DNA of 37,565 nucleotides from Candidatus Woesearchaeota archaeon (GTDB lineage: Archaea > Nanobdellota > Nanobdellia > Woesearchaeales > JAGVYF01). This document shows, one piece after another, positions 15,835 through 23,173 of the stretch. Below the pieces are notes generated by a model, which did no database searches, was not told where the DNA came from, and worked only from the letters and a program-made list of their open reading frames with translations. Within the stretch, counting starts at the first letter, position 1; the number at the start of each line of letters is the position of its first letter. Made by a program: the position numbers and the translations under genes. Location: assembly GCA_018303425.1 (NCBI GenBank), contig JAGVYF010000012.1, forward strand, positions 1 to 37,565, given 5' to 3'.

Positions 15835-16189
15835 CCCCCTTAATTCTATTTTGTTTGAGCTTGAATAGTCCAGTATAGTAAAATTTATATATTACTAATA
15901 CAACTATCTTAGTAGAAACAGTTTTTAAGATCGCCAAATCTTACTTACGCCAAGAATCAACTTTGTTAAAATTTTCAAATCGCCAAATTTGAAAAATTTA
16001 ATATTTGTTTAAAAGTTAAAATTCTTATCTTTTTTTAAGTTGTTCTTATATTTAAATCTTTTTATTTTATAAAATTTTATTTTGTTATCATTTTTATGTA
16101 GCAGTTTTAACATTTTATTAATCTATTCTCAAGTGTTAGTTTAGTTTTTTTAGAACATTTTAAATATTCATATTCTTTACGTTTTTATA
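15835..16189. other. Divergent spacer between ftsZ and the solenoid gene
   Basis: This AT-rich region has no ORF. It holds an inverted repeat TTTTCAAAT (15972-15980)/ATTTGAAAA and two copies of CGCCAAAT (near 15932 and 15981), which could be regulatory for ftsZ. The promoter for 16190 is at its right end. Confidence 0.4.
16158..16165 (+). promoter_or_regulatory. TATA-like element for the solenoid gene
   Basis: TTTTAAAT is centred about 28 nt before the ATG at 16190. Confidence 0.4.
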
Positions 16190-17032
16190 ATGGTCCAAAT
16201 TATTAAAAAAAATATGGATTCTGGTTCAAATGAACAAGGAAATTCTGCAGGGGTAAATGCATTACTTCGGGGCGGGTCGCCACAACAACATTTTTTAGGT
16301 TCATTATGGGATAATTTAAAGTCATTTAACCCCTTTAAAGAAAAATATGAGATTCTTAATGATAATTTTATTATTTATAATGGCAAAAAATTGTATCAGA
16401 TAAGGGCTCTTTATGATTTTTTATCTGTAAAAAAAGGGAATCTTGGAGGATATGTTGAATCGAAATTAAACCTTTCGAATAGTGGGACTTGCTGGATATA
16501 TGATAACGCAAAAATTATGGGTGGCGCACAGGCATTTGGCAATGCCCAAATCTTAGATAATGCTGTTGTTTTTGATGGAGCATCAATTTCAGACAATGCT
16601 AAAATTAGTGGTGAGGCATCTGTTTATGAGTTAGCTGTTGTTTATGGTAATTCAGAAGTGGCTGATAATGCTGAAGTTTATGGAAATGCTCATGTATATA
16701 AAGAAAGCAAAATTTTCGGGCATGCTAAAGTTTGGGGAAATGCGGAGATATATGGTGAGTTGCCTGAAGGTGTAAAAATACATGGTTTTGCTAGTGTATA
16801 TGGCGGGGCAAAGGTTTATGGCATGGCAAAAGTTTATGGAAAGGCCCTGGTTTATGGTTTTAAGGTTGAAATAATGGGCTTGGCAAAAGTTTATGGTGGT
16901 GCTGAAGTTTCCGGCAGAGCTTTGATATATGATGAAGCAGAAGTTTTTGGTTCTGCGCGTATTTTAGGCCATGCAAAAATTCATGGAAAAGTTAAAATCA
17001 ATAAAGGTAATGTTACTGAAGAGATTTATTGA
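16190..17032 (+). CDS. Beta-solenoid (hexapeptide-repeat-like) protein, 280 residues
   Basis: After a polar N-terminus (1-45) comes LYQIRALYDFLSVKKGNLGGYVES (about 66-90), then roughly 30 short repeats of the form x-A-x-V-Y-G-N/D (for example GNAQILDNAVVFDGASISDN). This is the left-handed or stacked beta-helix layout of YdcK-like and phage- or bacteria-associated polymer-forming proteins, and the leading RALxDF...KKGxLGGYVES block is a known prefix of that group. There is no signal peptide or membrane segment. Its function is unknown; possibilities include a structural scaffold. The bacterial or phage flavour suggests horizontal acquisition (inference). The 3' end overlaps the convergent 17013 gene by 20 nt. 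Confidence 0.8.
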   Translation: MVQIIKKNMDSGSNEQGNSAGVNALLRGGSPQQHFLGSLWDNLKSFNPFKEKYEILNDNFIIYNGKKLYQIRALYDFLSVKKGNLGGYVESKLNLSNSGTCWIYDNAKIMGGAQAFGNAQILDNAVVFDGASISDNAKISGEASVYELAVVYGNSEVADNAEVYGNAHVYKESKIFGHAKVWGNAEIYGELPEGVKIHGFASVYGGAKVYGMAKVYGKALVYGFKVEIMGLAKVYGGAEVSGRALIYDEAEVFGSARILGHAKIHGKVKINKGNVTEEIY

Positions 17033-19085
17033 TTAATTTTGCGTTCTTAACTTGGTAAATGCCGGTGCACTCGTTTTCCATAATTTTTTTAGCGTCATTA
17101 ATTTCTAGTTTTTTCGTGAAGTTTGGCCCGTCAATAACTAATGATTCAAATTCACCGCCTTCACCTGCAACATTTATCCCGGGTATTTTTGCTAAATGGT
17201 CTATGAATTCATTTGTTATTTCTCTACCCAAGTCTTCTTTAGTCAAACCTTCTGCAGCAATTGAGCCAATTATAACCTTAAATCCTTCATTTATCAGTTG
17301 TCTCATTTCAACTTCTTGATTCATATGCCATAATGGAGAAAAGCTCTTTAGGCCAATTTTATCGCAGATTTGTTCAATACGTTCTCTTTGGTAGTTTGAA
17401 AATAATGCCCCTGTTACAATACCTTCAATTTTATATCGTTTTTTAGCTTTATTTAATGCCTTTTCAAGATCTTTAAGTTCATTTTCTTTTTTGCCTTCTG
17501 TTTTTTGTTCTATAATCGGTATTTGAAGTGATTCGGATTGTAATTTTGCAAGATTTATGTTTGGCGTATGAAACATATATGATTCTTTATTGCTGCTTAT
17601 TATAGTAATCAGACATTCTATCTTATAATTTTGTTGCTGCATTACATATAAAGCATAGGCGCTATCTTTGCCTGAGCTGAATAATGCGCCTAATTTTAGA
17701 TTGTGTTTTGGATAGAACTTTCTTAAATATTCGGAAATATATTTTAATTTGGCCTGCTTTGTTAATTTTTTTAATGCTTTGTTCATGTTGCTTCCATACT
17801 GGGCAGCCCGTTTTTTTCTCATTGCATATTTTTCAGGCAGGCCCATTTTTAGCGCCGTTTCCCTTAGTATCAGTTTAGTAATCTCTCCTTTTATCTTATA
17901 TTTTGAAGGTATCCTTATAGCATATTTAACAAGTTCAAGATTAAGGAAAGGTATCCAATTTTCTAAAGTATTATACAGTGCAATTACATTGTCCCTGTAA
18001 AGATCTCTTTCATATATTTTAAGCAATCCTGATAAACATTCTTTGTTAATATCATTTGATTCTTTATGTCTTTGATATCCGGCAAATATTTCTTCTGAAC
18101 CTAAACCGCTGACAATAATATAACATTTATCTTTGCTTGCTTGTTTGCACGCTGAAAAAAAAGTCAATGCAACTCCAACTTTGGTTGTGTCTGTTGATTC
18201 TATAAGGGGCACTATTTCCTTTAAAAGTTTAGGAATTTTTGATGTTTTAATTTTTATTATTTTGTGATTTAAATTTAGTTCTTTTGCAAGCTCAACCGAA
18301 TACTTTAAATCTTCTGGCTCTTTGAGGTTTTTATCGTCTAACACTGTAGTGTAACATTTAAAATTCGCACCTGCCTTTTTTAGCATGAGCGCAAGTAAAC
18401 TTGAATCAATGCCTCCTGAGAGCAGCAGGCCAATTTTCCTTTTTTTGTCAAGTCTTTCAACGAACGCTTTTTCCAATAGGGGGATTAATTTTTGTATTAT
18501 TTTTTCTTTGGTATCTTTAATTTCAGGTTTTATATCTAAGAATAACCTTTTTTTGAACTTTACAATTTTAGTTTTATGGTTATAGATTAAAATCTGTCTT
18601 GGATTTAATTCTTCAATGTTAATATATCCTAATTTTTCTAATGCTTTTTTTTCAGAAGCAAATGCAAGACCATTATGCGTAGAATACCAGATTGGGAGTT
18701 CTCCAATTATGTCTCTTGCAAGGTATAATGTTGTGTTGTTTAAGTATGAAAAAGCATAAACTCCCTGAAACTCGTTTATTGCATTTATACCTTTTTTATC
18801 AAGTAAAATATGCATCATGTCTGAATCATTTCGGGGTTTTACATTATATTTTAGGGCTAGTTCTTTCCAGTTATACACTTCGCAATTTGCTGCAAATACT
18901 GAATTTTTTCTTATCAGCGGTTCTTTTACAAAACCAATCATTGCATATAAACAATGGCCGATTGCGTAGTCATCTTTATTGTAAACACCCCTGGCGTCTC
19001 GGCCTCTATACTCAATTAAGTCTAATCCCTGATTTGCGAGTTTTTTTGCTTCTTTATTTCCAAATATGCCAATGATTCCGCACAT
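17013..19085 (-). CDS. Fusion of glutamine-dependent asparagine synthetase (AsnB) and diphthamide synthetase (Dph6), 690 residues
   Basis: There are three parts. Residues 1-175 are a class II glutamine amidotransferase with nucleophile Cys2 (MCGIIGIFGN), RGRDARG at 27-33, an NCEVYNW version of the usual NGEIYN loop (67-73) and NDSD. Residues 195-440 are an asparagine-synthetase PP-loop domain with SGGIDSS at 223-229 and SGLGSEEIFAGY at 326-337. Residues 462-690 are a second PP-loop domain with SSGKDS at 470-475 and the Dph6 signature EGGEFESLVIDGP at 642-654, which belongs to diphthine-ammonia ligase, the last step of diphthamide synthesis on translation factor 2. Joining a glutaminase to Dph6 suggests glutamine-derived ammonia could feed diphthine amidation (inference); alternatively the AsnB half makes asparagine independently. 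The start is MCG at 19085. The frame is continuous, with no sign of assembly error. Confidence 0.9.
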   Translation of the reverse strand: MCGIIGIFGNKEAKKLANQGLDLIEYRGRDARGVYNKDDYAIGHCLYAMIGFVKEPLIRKNSVFAANCEVYNWKELALKYNVKPRNDSDMMHILLDKKGINAINEFQGVYAFSYLNNTTLYLARDIIGELPIWYSTHNGLAFASEKKALEKLGYINIEELNPRQILIYNHKTKIVKFKKRLFLDIKPEIKDTKEKIIQKLIPLLEKAFVERLDKKRKIGLLLSGGIDSSLLALMLKKAGANFKCYTTVLDDKNLKEPEDLKYSVELAKELNLNHKIIKIKTSKIPKLLKEIVPLIESTDTTKVGVALTFFSACKQASKDKCYIIVSGLGSEEIFAGYQRHKESNDINKECLSGLLKIYERDLYRDNVIALYNTLENWIPFLNLELVKYAIRIPSKYKIKGEITKLILRETALKMGLPEKYAMRKKRAAQYGSNMNKALKKLTKQAKLKYISEYLRKFYPKHNLKLGALFSSGKDSAYALYVMQQQNYKIECLITIISSNKESYMFHTPNINLAKLQSESLQIPIIEQKTEGKKENELKDLEKALNKAKKRYKIEGIVTGALFSNYQRERIEQICDKIGLKSFSPLWHMNQEVEMRQLINEGFKVIIGSIAAEGLTKEDLGREITNEFIDHLAKIPGINVAGEGGEFESLVIDGPNFTKKLEINDAKKIMENECTGIYQVKNAKLINKSLQ

Positions 19086-19478
19086 TAGAAATAATTATAT
19101 GGAGATTTGTATAAAAAGGTAATGGTTATAAATAATAAATTATATCATTATTGCACGTGGCATAATATTCTTAATTTAATCGGCAATACGCATGGCATTA
19201 AGATTGGCGGTGTTTATGTTAGAATCTTGAATGTACAACTAAATGGGTAAGAACTTGCATATACTTTTTTTAAACTAAACCGCACCAATGTTGCTTTTGT
19301 ATCTGTATAAAGACTTTTAGCTTGATTTTTATCATTGCCATTTTGTATCATCCGAATAAAAAGCGCACATCACTGAATTTATTACTACCGTAACATAATT
19401 ACGGTTTAGAACATTTTGATTATATCATAATTCTCATTCTTGAGAATTCCAAAACCTTTTCTTCAGTTATGATTTTTT
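19086..19478. other. Non-coding spacer containing one long direct repeat
   Basis: I see no gene here. The right part holds the first 97-nt repeat (19315-19411). The remainder is AT-rich, with a possible promoter for the fusion gene just downstream of its start (ATTATATGGAG region on the plus strand). Confidence 0.5.
19315..19411 (+). repeat. 97-nt direct repeat, copy A
   Basis: It matches 21046-21142 at 94 of 97 positions in the same orientation. It starts TTTTAGCTTGATTTTTATC and ends with a 6-bp hairpin CCGTAA-cataa-TTACGG followed by TTTAGAA. It marks the left edge of the HEPN/MNT island. A small-RNA, MITE-like or attachment-site origin is possible. Confidence 0.9.
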
Positions 19479-19979
19479 TCATTTGAATAATAATTCCTCT
19501 GTTTTATTGACAAAATCTAAAACTTTAGTTTCATAAATATCTATTGTTTCTTGGCTGAATCTGATGTTTGTCGCATAACTTGCATCATGCCGGTCATCCT
19601 TAAGGTTGGTGTAAAGTTCTGCATCTTCTTTATTTATGGAAAGCTCATTTAATAATATTGCTTCATCTCTGGTTATTGCATATTTTTTTATTAGAATAAG
19701 AATTGTTGCATAATGATTTTTTGAGTAATAATTTTTATTTGTGATTAGTGCTAAAGCAGAATGATATAATGAATAGTATAAAGTTACAATAAGCCAGTCA
19801 TTGAATTTTTTATATCTTTTGTTTAATTTGTAAAATTCTAAATTAGGTCTTGCTTTTTTTAGATGTGATTTTATTAGTTCCGGGTTATTTTTGATTAGTT
19901 TTATATGTTTTTTAGTTATAAAGAAATTTATCTCTTTTTCTAAATATCTTTGGTCTAAGAATAATTTATCAATATTCAT
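19479..19979 (-). CDS. HEPN-domain protein (toxin partner), 166 residues
   Basis: This all-helical protein shows HEPN-type spacing: FNDWLIVTLYYSLYHSALAL (about 65-84) is the first conserved helix, and DDRHDASYAT (about 133-142) is the conserved C-terminal segment in the R-x-D-A-x-Y style of the PF05168-type branch. The catalytic RX4-6H motif of RNase HEPNs is not present in that form, so nuclease activity is uncertain. It overlaps the end of the upstream nucleotidyltransferase gene by 11 nt. A HEPN/MNT pair is an established two-gene toxin-antitoxin arrangement in prokaryotes, in which the nucleotidyltransferase can modify or neutralise the HEPN partner. Confidence 0.82.
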   Translation of the reverse strand: MNIDKLFLDQRYLEKEINFFITKKHIKLIKNNPELIKSHLKKARPNLEFYKLNKRYKKFNDWLIVTLYYSLYHSALALITNKNYYSKNHYATILILIKKYAITRDEAILLNELSINKEDAELYTNLKDDRHDASYATNIRFSQETIDIYETKVLDFVNKTEELLFK

Positions 19980-20538
19980 CTAACATTACCTCGTAAAAGT
20001 TTTGTTCTTTATAAATTGGAAAGCCTGTCTTTCTTGCCTGTATAATTACATCATCTTTATTTTTTAGGAATTGTTCTATTGTTGCTTGAAATAGTGAGAT
20101 TGGATGTTTTGAGGTTATTTCTGCTTCTTTTTTGTTATTGATCAAGTTTATTTTATTAGCTATTACTAAAATGTCTATATCACTTCTTTTTTGTTCTTCT
20201 TTTCGGGATGCAGAGCCAAATAAGATTATAGTGTATGTCTCTTTTGGAATATTGTTTAAGAAGTTTCTGAGGGGTGTTTTAATTCCAATGTTTAAATCAT
20301 TGAATTTTTGCATTGCTATTTCTGAAAATTTTAAAGCAAAGAGTTTTTTGTTATTTATTTTGTAGAAAGTGTTTGATTTGGTTTTTTCTTGGGTTAATGT
20401 GTTACTTTTTGTTAGTTTGTTTAATGTATTTGTTAAAGAGCTGTCTGAGAGTTTTGATAATCCTTTTATTTCATTAAAATATAAGCTATTTTTTTTACTT
20501 TCAAAATACGCTTTGTAAATCTTATCTTCTGGCTTCAT
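19969..20538 (-). CDS. Winged-helix plus minimal nucleotidyltransferase (MNT) protein, antitoxin partner, 189 residues
   Basis: Residues 1-70 look like a winged helix (ISLKSL-type turn, LSDSSLTNTLNKLTKSNTL), and residues 95-185 are a pol-beta-fold nucleotidyltransferase with GSASRKEEQKRSDIDILV (about 107-124), giving the GSxxR and DxD metal site. In HEPN/MNT systems this protein adds nucleotides to, or otherwise blocks, the HEPN toxin. The DNA-binding domain suggests autoregulation. Two tandem 18-nt repeats sit directly upstream of its TATA box, a good operator candidate. It overlaps the HEPN gene by 11 nt, so the two are co-expressed. Confidence 0.87.
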   Translation of the reverse strand: MKPEDKIYKAYFESKKNSLYFNEIKGLSKLSDSSLTNTLNKLTKSNTLTQEKTKSNTFYKINNKKLFALKFSEIAMQKFNDLNIGIKTPLRNFLNNIPKETYTIILFGSASRKEEQKRSDIDILVIANKINLINNKKEAEITSKHPISLFQATIEQFLKNKDDVIIQARKTGFPIYKEQNFYEVMLDEY

Positions 20539-20561
20539 TTTACTTATTGTTAATGCCCAAC

Positions 20562-20571
20562 ATTTATAAAT
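20562..20571 (-). promoter_or_regulatory. TATA box of the HEPN/MNT operon
   Basis: On the minus strand ATTTATAAAT lies about 28 nt upstream of the MNT ATG at 20538, giving a leaderless transcript. Confidence 0.6.
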
Positions 20572-20609
20572 GCTTCTGTTTTTGGAGTTATTGCTTCTGT
20601 TTTTGGAGT
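20571..20609 (-). promoter_or_regulatory. Two tandem 18-nt operator-like repeats upstream of the HEPN/MNT TATA box
   Basis: TGCTTCTGTTTTTGGAGT occurs at 20571-20588 and again at 20592-20609, a 21-nt period equal to two helical turns. The repeats start immediately upstream of the TATA box, where a repressor or activator of the operon would bind. The winged-helix domain of the MNT protein is the obvious candidate ligand (inference). Confidence 0.55.
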
Positions 20610-20700
20610 GGGGATTTATTATGCTTTAGCTTCGACAGGAACTCTTATATCGTAGGACATCGAATGTAGGTGTTTACGTAACCAATTTAACTAGAGAATT

Positions 20701-20720
20701 CCCCATCGCTTGCGGTGGGG
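20701..20720 (+). repeat. Strong hairpin resembling an IS200/IS605 right end
   Basis: CCCCATCG (20701-20708), loop CTTG and CGGTGGGG (20713-20720) give an 8-bp GC-rich stem in AT-rich DNA, flanked by AGAATT and TTATTCAT. This style of subterminal hairpin is familiar from IS200/IS605 ends, where it is bound by the TnpA transposase and overlaps the guide RNA of TnpB. No TnpA or TnpB gene is present, so it would be a solo end or a non-autonomous element. A plain terminator or small RNA is the alternative. Confidence 0.45.
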
Positions 20721-20824
20721 TTATTCATAGAAATTCGGATTAGTACATTTAACGCCTGAACGAACATTAAAAAGAACTGTTGGGGGTTTAATATTAATTT
20801 TGAGGGGTTGAGCGGGTAAAGTAA

Positions 20825-20968
20825 ATGAATGATCTAAAATTTTATATGAACGTGGATAGTGCAAGTAAAAAAGCTATTTATCTGAAAGCAACTGCAGATG
20901 AAGTTATAGAGTATAAGGATTGGATGGAGATGGTGAGGAAACTTCAAAGCGTAAGGAATTATGAGTGA
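20825..20968 (+). CDS. Possible 47-residue protein
   Basis: The frame MNDLKFYMNVDSASKKAIY...RNYE is open for 47 codons with an ordinary amino-acid mix (acidic, helical, WMEMVRKLQ near the end). It starts directly after a TAA, and GAGGGGTTGAGCGGG lies 8-20 nt upstream. I recognise no family. It lies inside the repeat-bounded island and may be a remnant or a small accessory protein. Confidence 0.35.
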   Translation: MNDLKFYMNVDSASKKAIYLKATADEVIEYKDWMEMVRKLQSVRNYE

Positions 20969-21045
20969 TGGATTTTTATTACTTCTTTCCGAATTTTAGA
21001 AATATATTCCGCTGGCATAATGCCTAAATTTATCGCTTTTAAGAA

Positions 21046-21142
21046 TTTTAGCTTGATTTTTATCATTGCCATTTTGTATCATCCGAATAAAAAGCGCACA
21101 TTACAGAATTTATTACTTCCGTAACATAATTACGGTTTAGAA
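21046..21142 (+). repeat. 97-nt direct repeat, copy B
   Basis: This is the second copy of 19315-19411, offset 1731 nt, with three substitutions (two in the CACATTACAG segment and one before CCGTAA). It ends about 100 nt before the dehydrogenase start and closes the HEPN/MNT island on the right. Confidence 0.9.
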
Positions 21143-21244
21143 TAGTATTACTTTTTTTCATTAACTTTATAAAGTTTAATTTCTTAATTTTTGGTTGTTA
21201 GATTTGATTATTAGAGGCATTAAATTATATGAGGTGAATTATAA

Positions 21245-22351
21245 ATGGTAGAATTTGATGATTTTGGTCCTGAAATGATTATTGAATATTATCATCCTCG
21301 ACTTAAGTTTCATGCTGTAACTGTCATTGATAATACTGCGCTTGGTCCGGCAAAAGGCGGAATAAGAATGACCGGATATGTTGGGGTTGATGAAGTTTCT
21401 AGACTTGCAAGGGCAATGACTTGGAAATGCGCTTTAGCCAATTTACCTTTTGGTGGGGGGAAATCCGGAATTATGGTAGATAGTAAAAAGATTACATTTC
21501 AAAAAAAGAAGGAGATTGTTGAAGCTTTTACTGAATATTTGAGTAGGATAGCCCCTAAATATTACGTTGCTGCACCTGATATGTATATGGCTGAACAAGA
21601 AATGGAGTGGATAGCAAAAAAAGCCAATAATAAGAATATTGTTACAGGTAAACCTAAAAAGTTAGGCGGAATTCCGCATGAACTTGGAAGTACAGGTTTT
21701 GGTGTTTATCATTCAACACTCGTAGCGTTACAGCATATGGGTCTTGATCCGAAAAAAGTGACATTTGCGGTTGAAGGGTTTGGCAATGTTGGATGGTTTG
21801 CCGCTAAATTCATGTGCGAGAAAGGGGCAAAAATGGTGGCAGTATCAGATTCTAAAGGAGTATTAATTAATCATACCGGCATTGATTTTAAAAAACTTGC
21901 AACTCTAAAGAAAAAAAGCGGTTCAGTTATAAATTATGGTTCAGGTAAAGTGAGAAAGCCTGAAGTTATACTTGAGGTTAATGCTGATGTGTTGATTACT
22001 GCTGCTTTGCCTGATTTAGTTCAGCCTAAGCATGTAAGAAAAATGAAGTTTAAGTTAATTGTTGAAGGTTCAAATATCCCCATGTCGCATAGCACTGAAT
22101 ATTTATTGCATCAAAAGAGGATATTAGTTGTGCCGGATTTTGTCGCTAATGCTGGCGGAGTGATTAGTTCATATGTAGAATATATTGGCGGAACAACAGA
22201 CCGAATGTTTCAACTTGTAGAAGGCAAGGTCCGAAAAAATACTCGCGAAGTTCTTGAATTGGCAGCTAATAAAAAAATTGCGCCAAGGCAAGCCGCAATG
22301 ATAATTGCTAAAGACCGAGTATTGAAGAAATGTAAGAGATGCAGGGTCTGA
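21245..22351 (+). CDS. Glu/Leu/Phe/Val dehydrogenase family enzyme, probable glutamate dehydrogenase, 368 residues
   Basis: NAD(P)-dependent oxidative deamination of an amino acid. The N-terminal catalytic half shows GPAKGGIRM (34-42), WKCALANLPFGGGKSGI (60-76, with the catalytic lysines) and APDMYM (110-115). The Rossmann half shows GFGNVG (178-183) and NIPMSHSTEYLL with FVANAGGVISSY near 285-310. At 368 residues it lacks the roughly 40 N-terminal residues of standard hexameric glutamate dehydrogenases, so it is compact and could be a leucine-type enzyme. AGGTGAATTATAA precedes the ATG at a usable ribosome-site distance. It runs alone, convergent with the GDPD gene 2 nt away. Confidence 0.9.
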   Translation: MVEFDDFGPEMIIEYYHPRLKFHAVTVIDNTALGPAKGGIRMTGYVGVDEVSRLARAMTWKCALANLPFGGGKSGIMVDSKKITFQKKKEIVEAFTEYLSRIAPKYYVAAPDMYMAEQEMEWIAKKANNKNIVTGKPKKLGGIPHELGSTGFGVYHSTLVALQHMGLDPKKVTFAVEGFGNVGWFAAKFMCEKGAKMVAVSDSKGVLINHTGIDFKKLATLKKKSGSVINYGSGKVRKPEVILEVNADVLITAALPDLVQPKHVRKMKFKLIVEGSNIPMSHSTEYLLHQKRILVVPDFVANAGGVISSYVEYIGGTTDRMFQLVEGKVRKNTREVLELAANKKIAPRQAAMIIAKDRVLKKCKRCRV

Positions 22352-22353
22352 TT

Positions 22354-23061
22354 TTATTTATTTTTTATTAATTTTTTCGCAAATTTAATTTGCTCTATTG
22401 TGTCAAGCATTAAAAAATCAATTTGGTTATTAATTGCTTTAATGATTTCAATATTTTTTTTGAAATAGAATCCTACGACTTTTAAATTTAACGCATGTGA
22501 TTTTTTAATAAATGATTTTTTTAAAAGAGGCGCAGGCACTTCAATGTATTTTGCCTTCAGTTTTACAGCTTTCCGCGGAAAGAAAAAAGTGTAGAACGGA
22601 TACCAGAGAATGCCTTTCCATGTTTTGTTTATGAATGGGGCTGCGCAGTCTAAATTTGGAGCAATTTCCCTGAACTTTTTAGTAACTTTGGGTAAAAATG
22701 AGTCAATTACTACATATTTTTCCATTTTATGTTTCTTGATAAGGCTTAGTATTTCTTGTTCTGCGCCAGTTACTTTAATGTCAAGGAATATTTTGTTCTT
22801 GCCCCAAAATTTAAATATTTCATCCAATGTTGTGATATTGATTAATTGTTTCAATTCTTTTAATGTTAACTGGTCAATGTAATAACCTTGGTTGCCGATG
22901 ATAAATTCTCTATTGTGGTGCAGTACAATTTGGTTATCTTTAGTTTTTCTTAGATCAATCTCAAGGACATTTATTTTATATTTTAATGCATTTTTAACAG
23001 AATCAAGACTATTTTCTTTGATATTATCTTGAACCAAACCACGGTGCGCAACTATTTCCAT
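22354..23061 (-). CDS. Glycerophosphodiester phosphodiesterase (GDPD) family, 235 residues
   Basis: It hydrolyses glycerophosphodiesters to glycerol phosphate (or glycerol-1-phosphate-linked archaeal headgroups) and an alcohol. The TIM-barrel signature is complete at the N-terminus: AHRG (5-8), KENSLDS (16-22), LEIDLRKTKDNQIVLHHN (about 35-52), which gives the catalytic His pair and the Glu/Asp metal ligands. IFLDIK and YIEVPAPLL follow. There is no signal peptide, so it acts in the cytoplasm. It is convergent with the dehydrogenase and divergent from the hydrogenase operon. Confidence 0.9.
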   Translation of the reverse strand: MEIVAHRGLVQDNIKENSLDSVKNALKYKINVLEIDLRKTKDNQIVLHHNREFIIGNQGYYIDQLTLKELKQLINITTLDEIFKFWGKNKIFLDIKVTGAEQEILSLIKKHKMEKYVVIDSFLPKVTKKFREIAPNLDCAAPFINKTWKGILWYPFYTFFFPRKAVKLKAKYIEVPAPLLKKSFIKKSHALNLKVVGFYFKKNIEIIKAINNQIDFLMLDTIEQIKFAKKLIKNK

Positions 23062-23147
23062 ATTTGTTTTATAGGGATAAGGTTTTATAAATATTGCTAA
23101 ATCTTGGAATATTTTTAGGGGGTTTTTCTATTTGTCATTTTCCTCAA

Positions 23148-23157
23148 TATTTATATA
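23148..23157 (+). promoter_or_regulatory. TATA box for the hydrogenase operon
   Basis: TATTTATATA is centred about 22 nt before ATG 23174 and 28 nt before the in-frame ATG 23180. This spacing slightly favours 23180 as the real start. Confidence 0.55.
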
Positions 23158-23173
23158 GTTAATTATCATTAAA

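Larger units (their letters stand above)
20539..21244. other. 700-nt region with operators, an IS-end-like hairpin and a tiny ORF
   Basis: Between the MNT start and the dehydrogenase start there is no gene of normal length. In order it holds the MNT promoter and operator repeats, an unassigned segment (20620-20700), a strong 8-bp hairpin (20701-20720), a 47-codon ORF (20825-20968) and repeat copy B (21046-21142). Confidence 0.7.

Noticed and set aside
15293-15868. 191-codon open frame opposite ftsZ
   Set aside because: It is antisense to an unmistakable ftsZ gene and has the biased composition expected of a shadow.
20640-20700. C-terminal remnant of a TnpB gene before the hairpin
   Set aside because: None of the frames shows the TnpB zinc-finger or RuvC motifs. 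Only the hairpin resembles an IS605 end.
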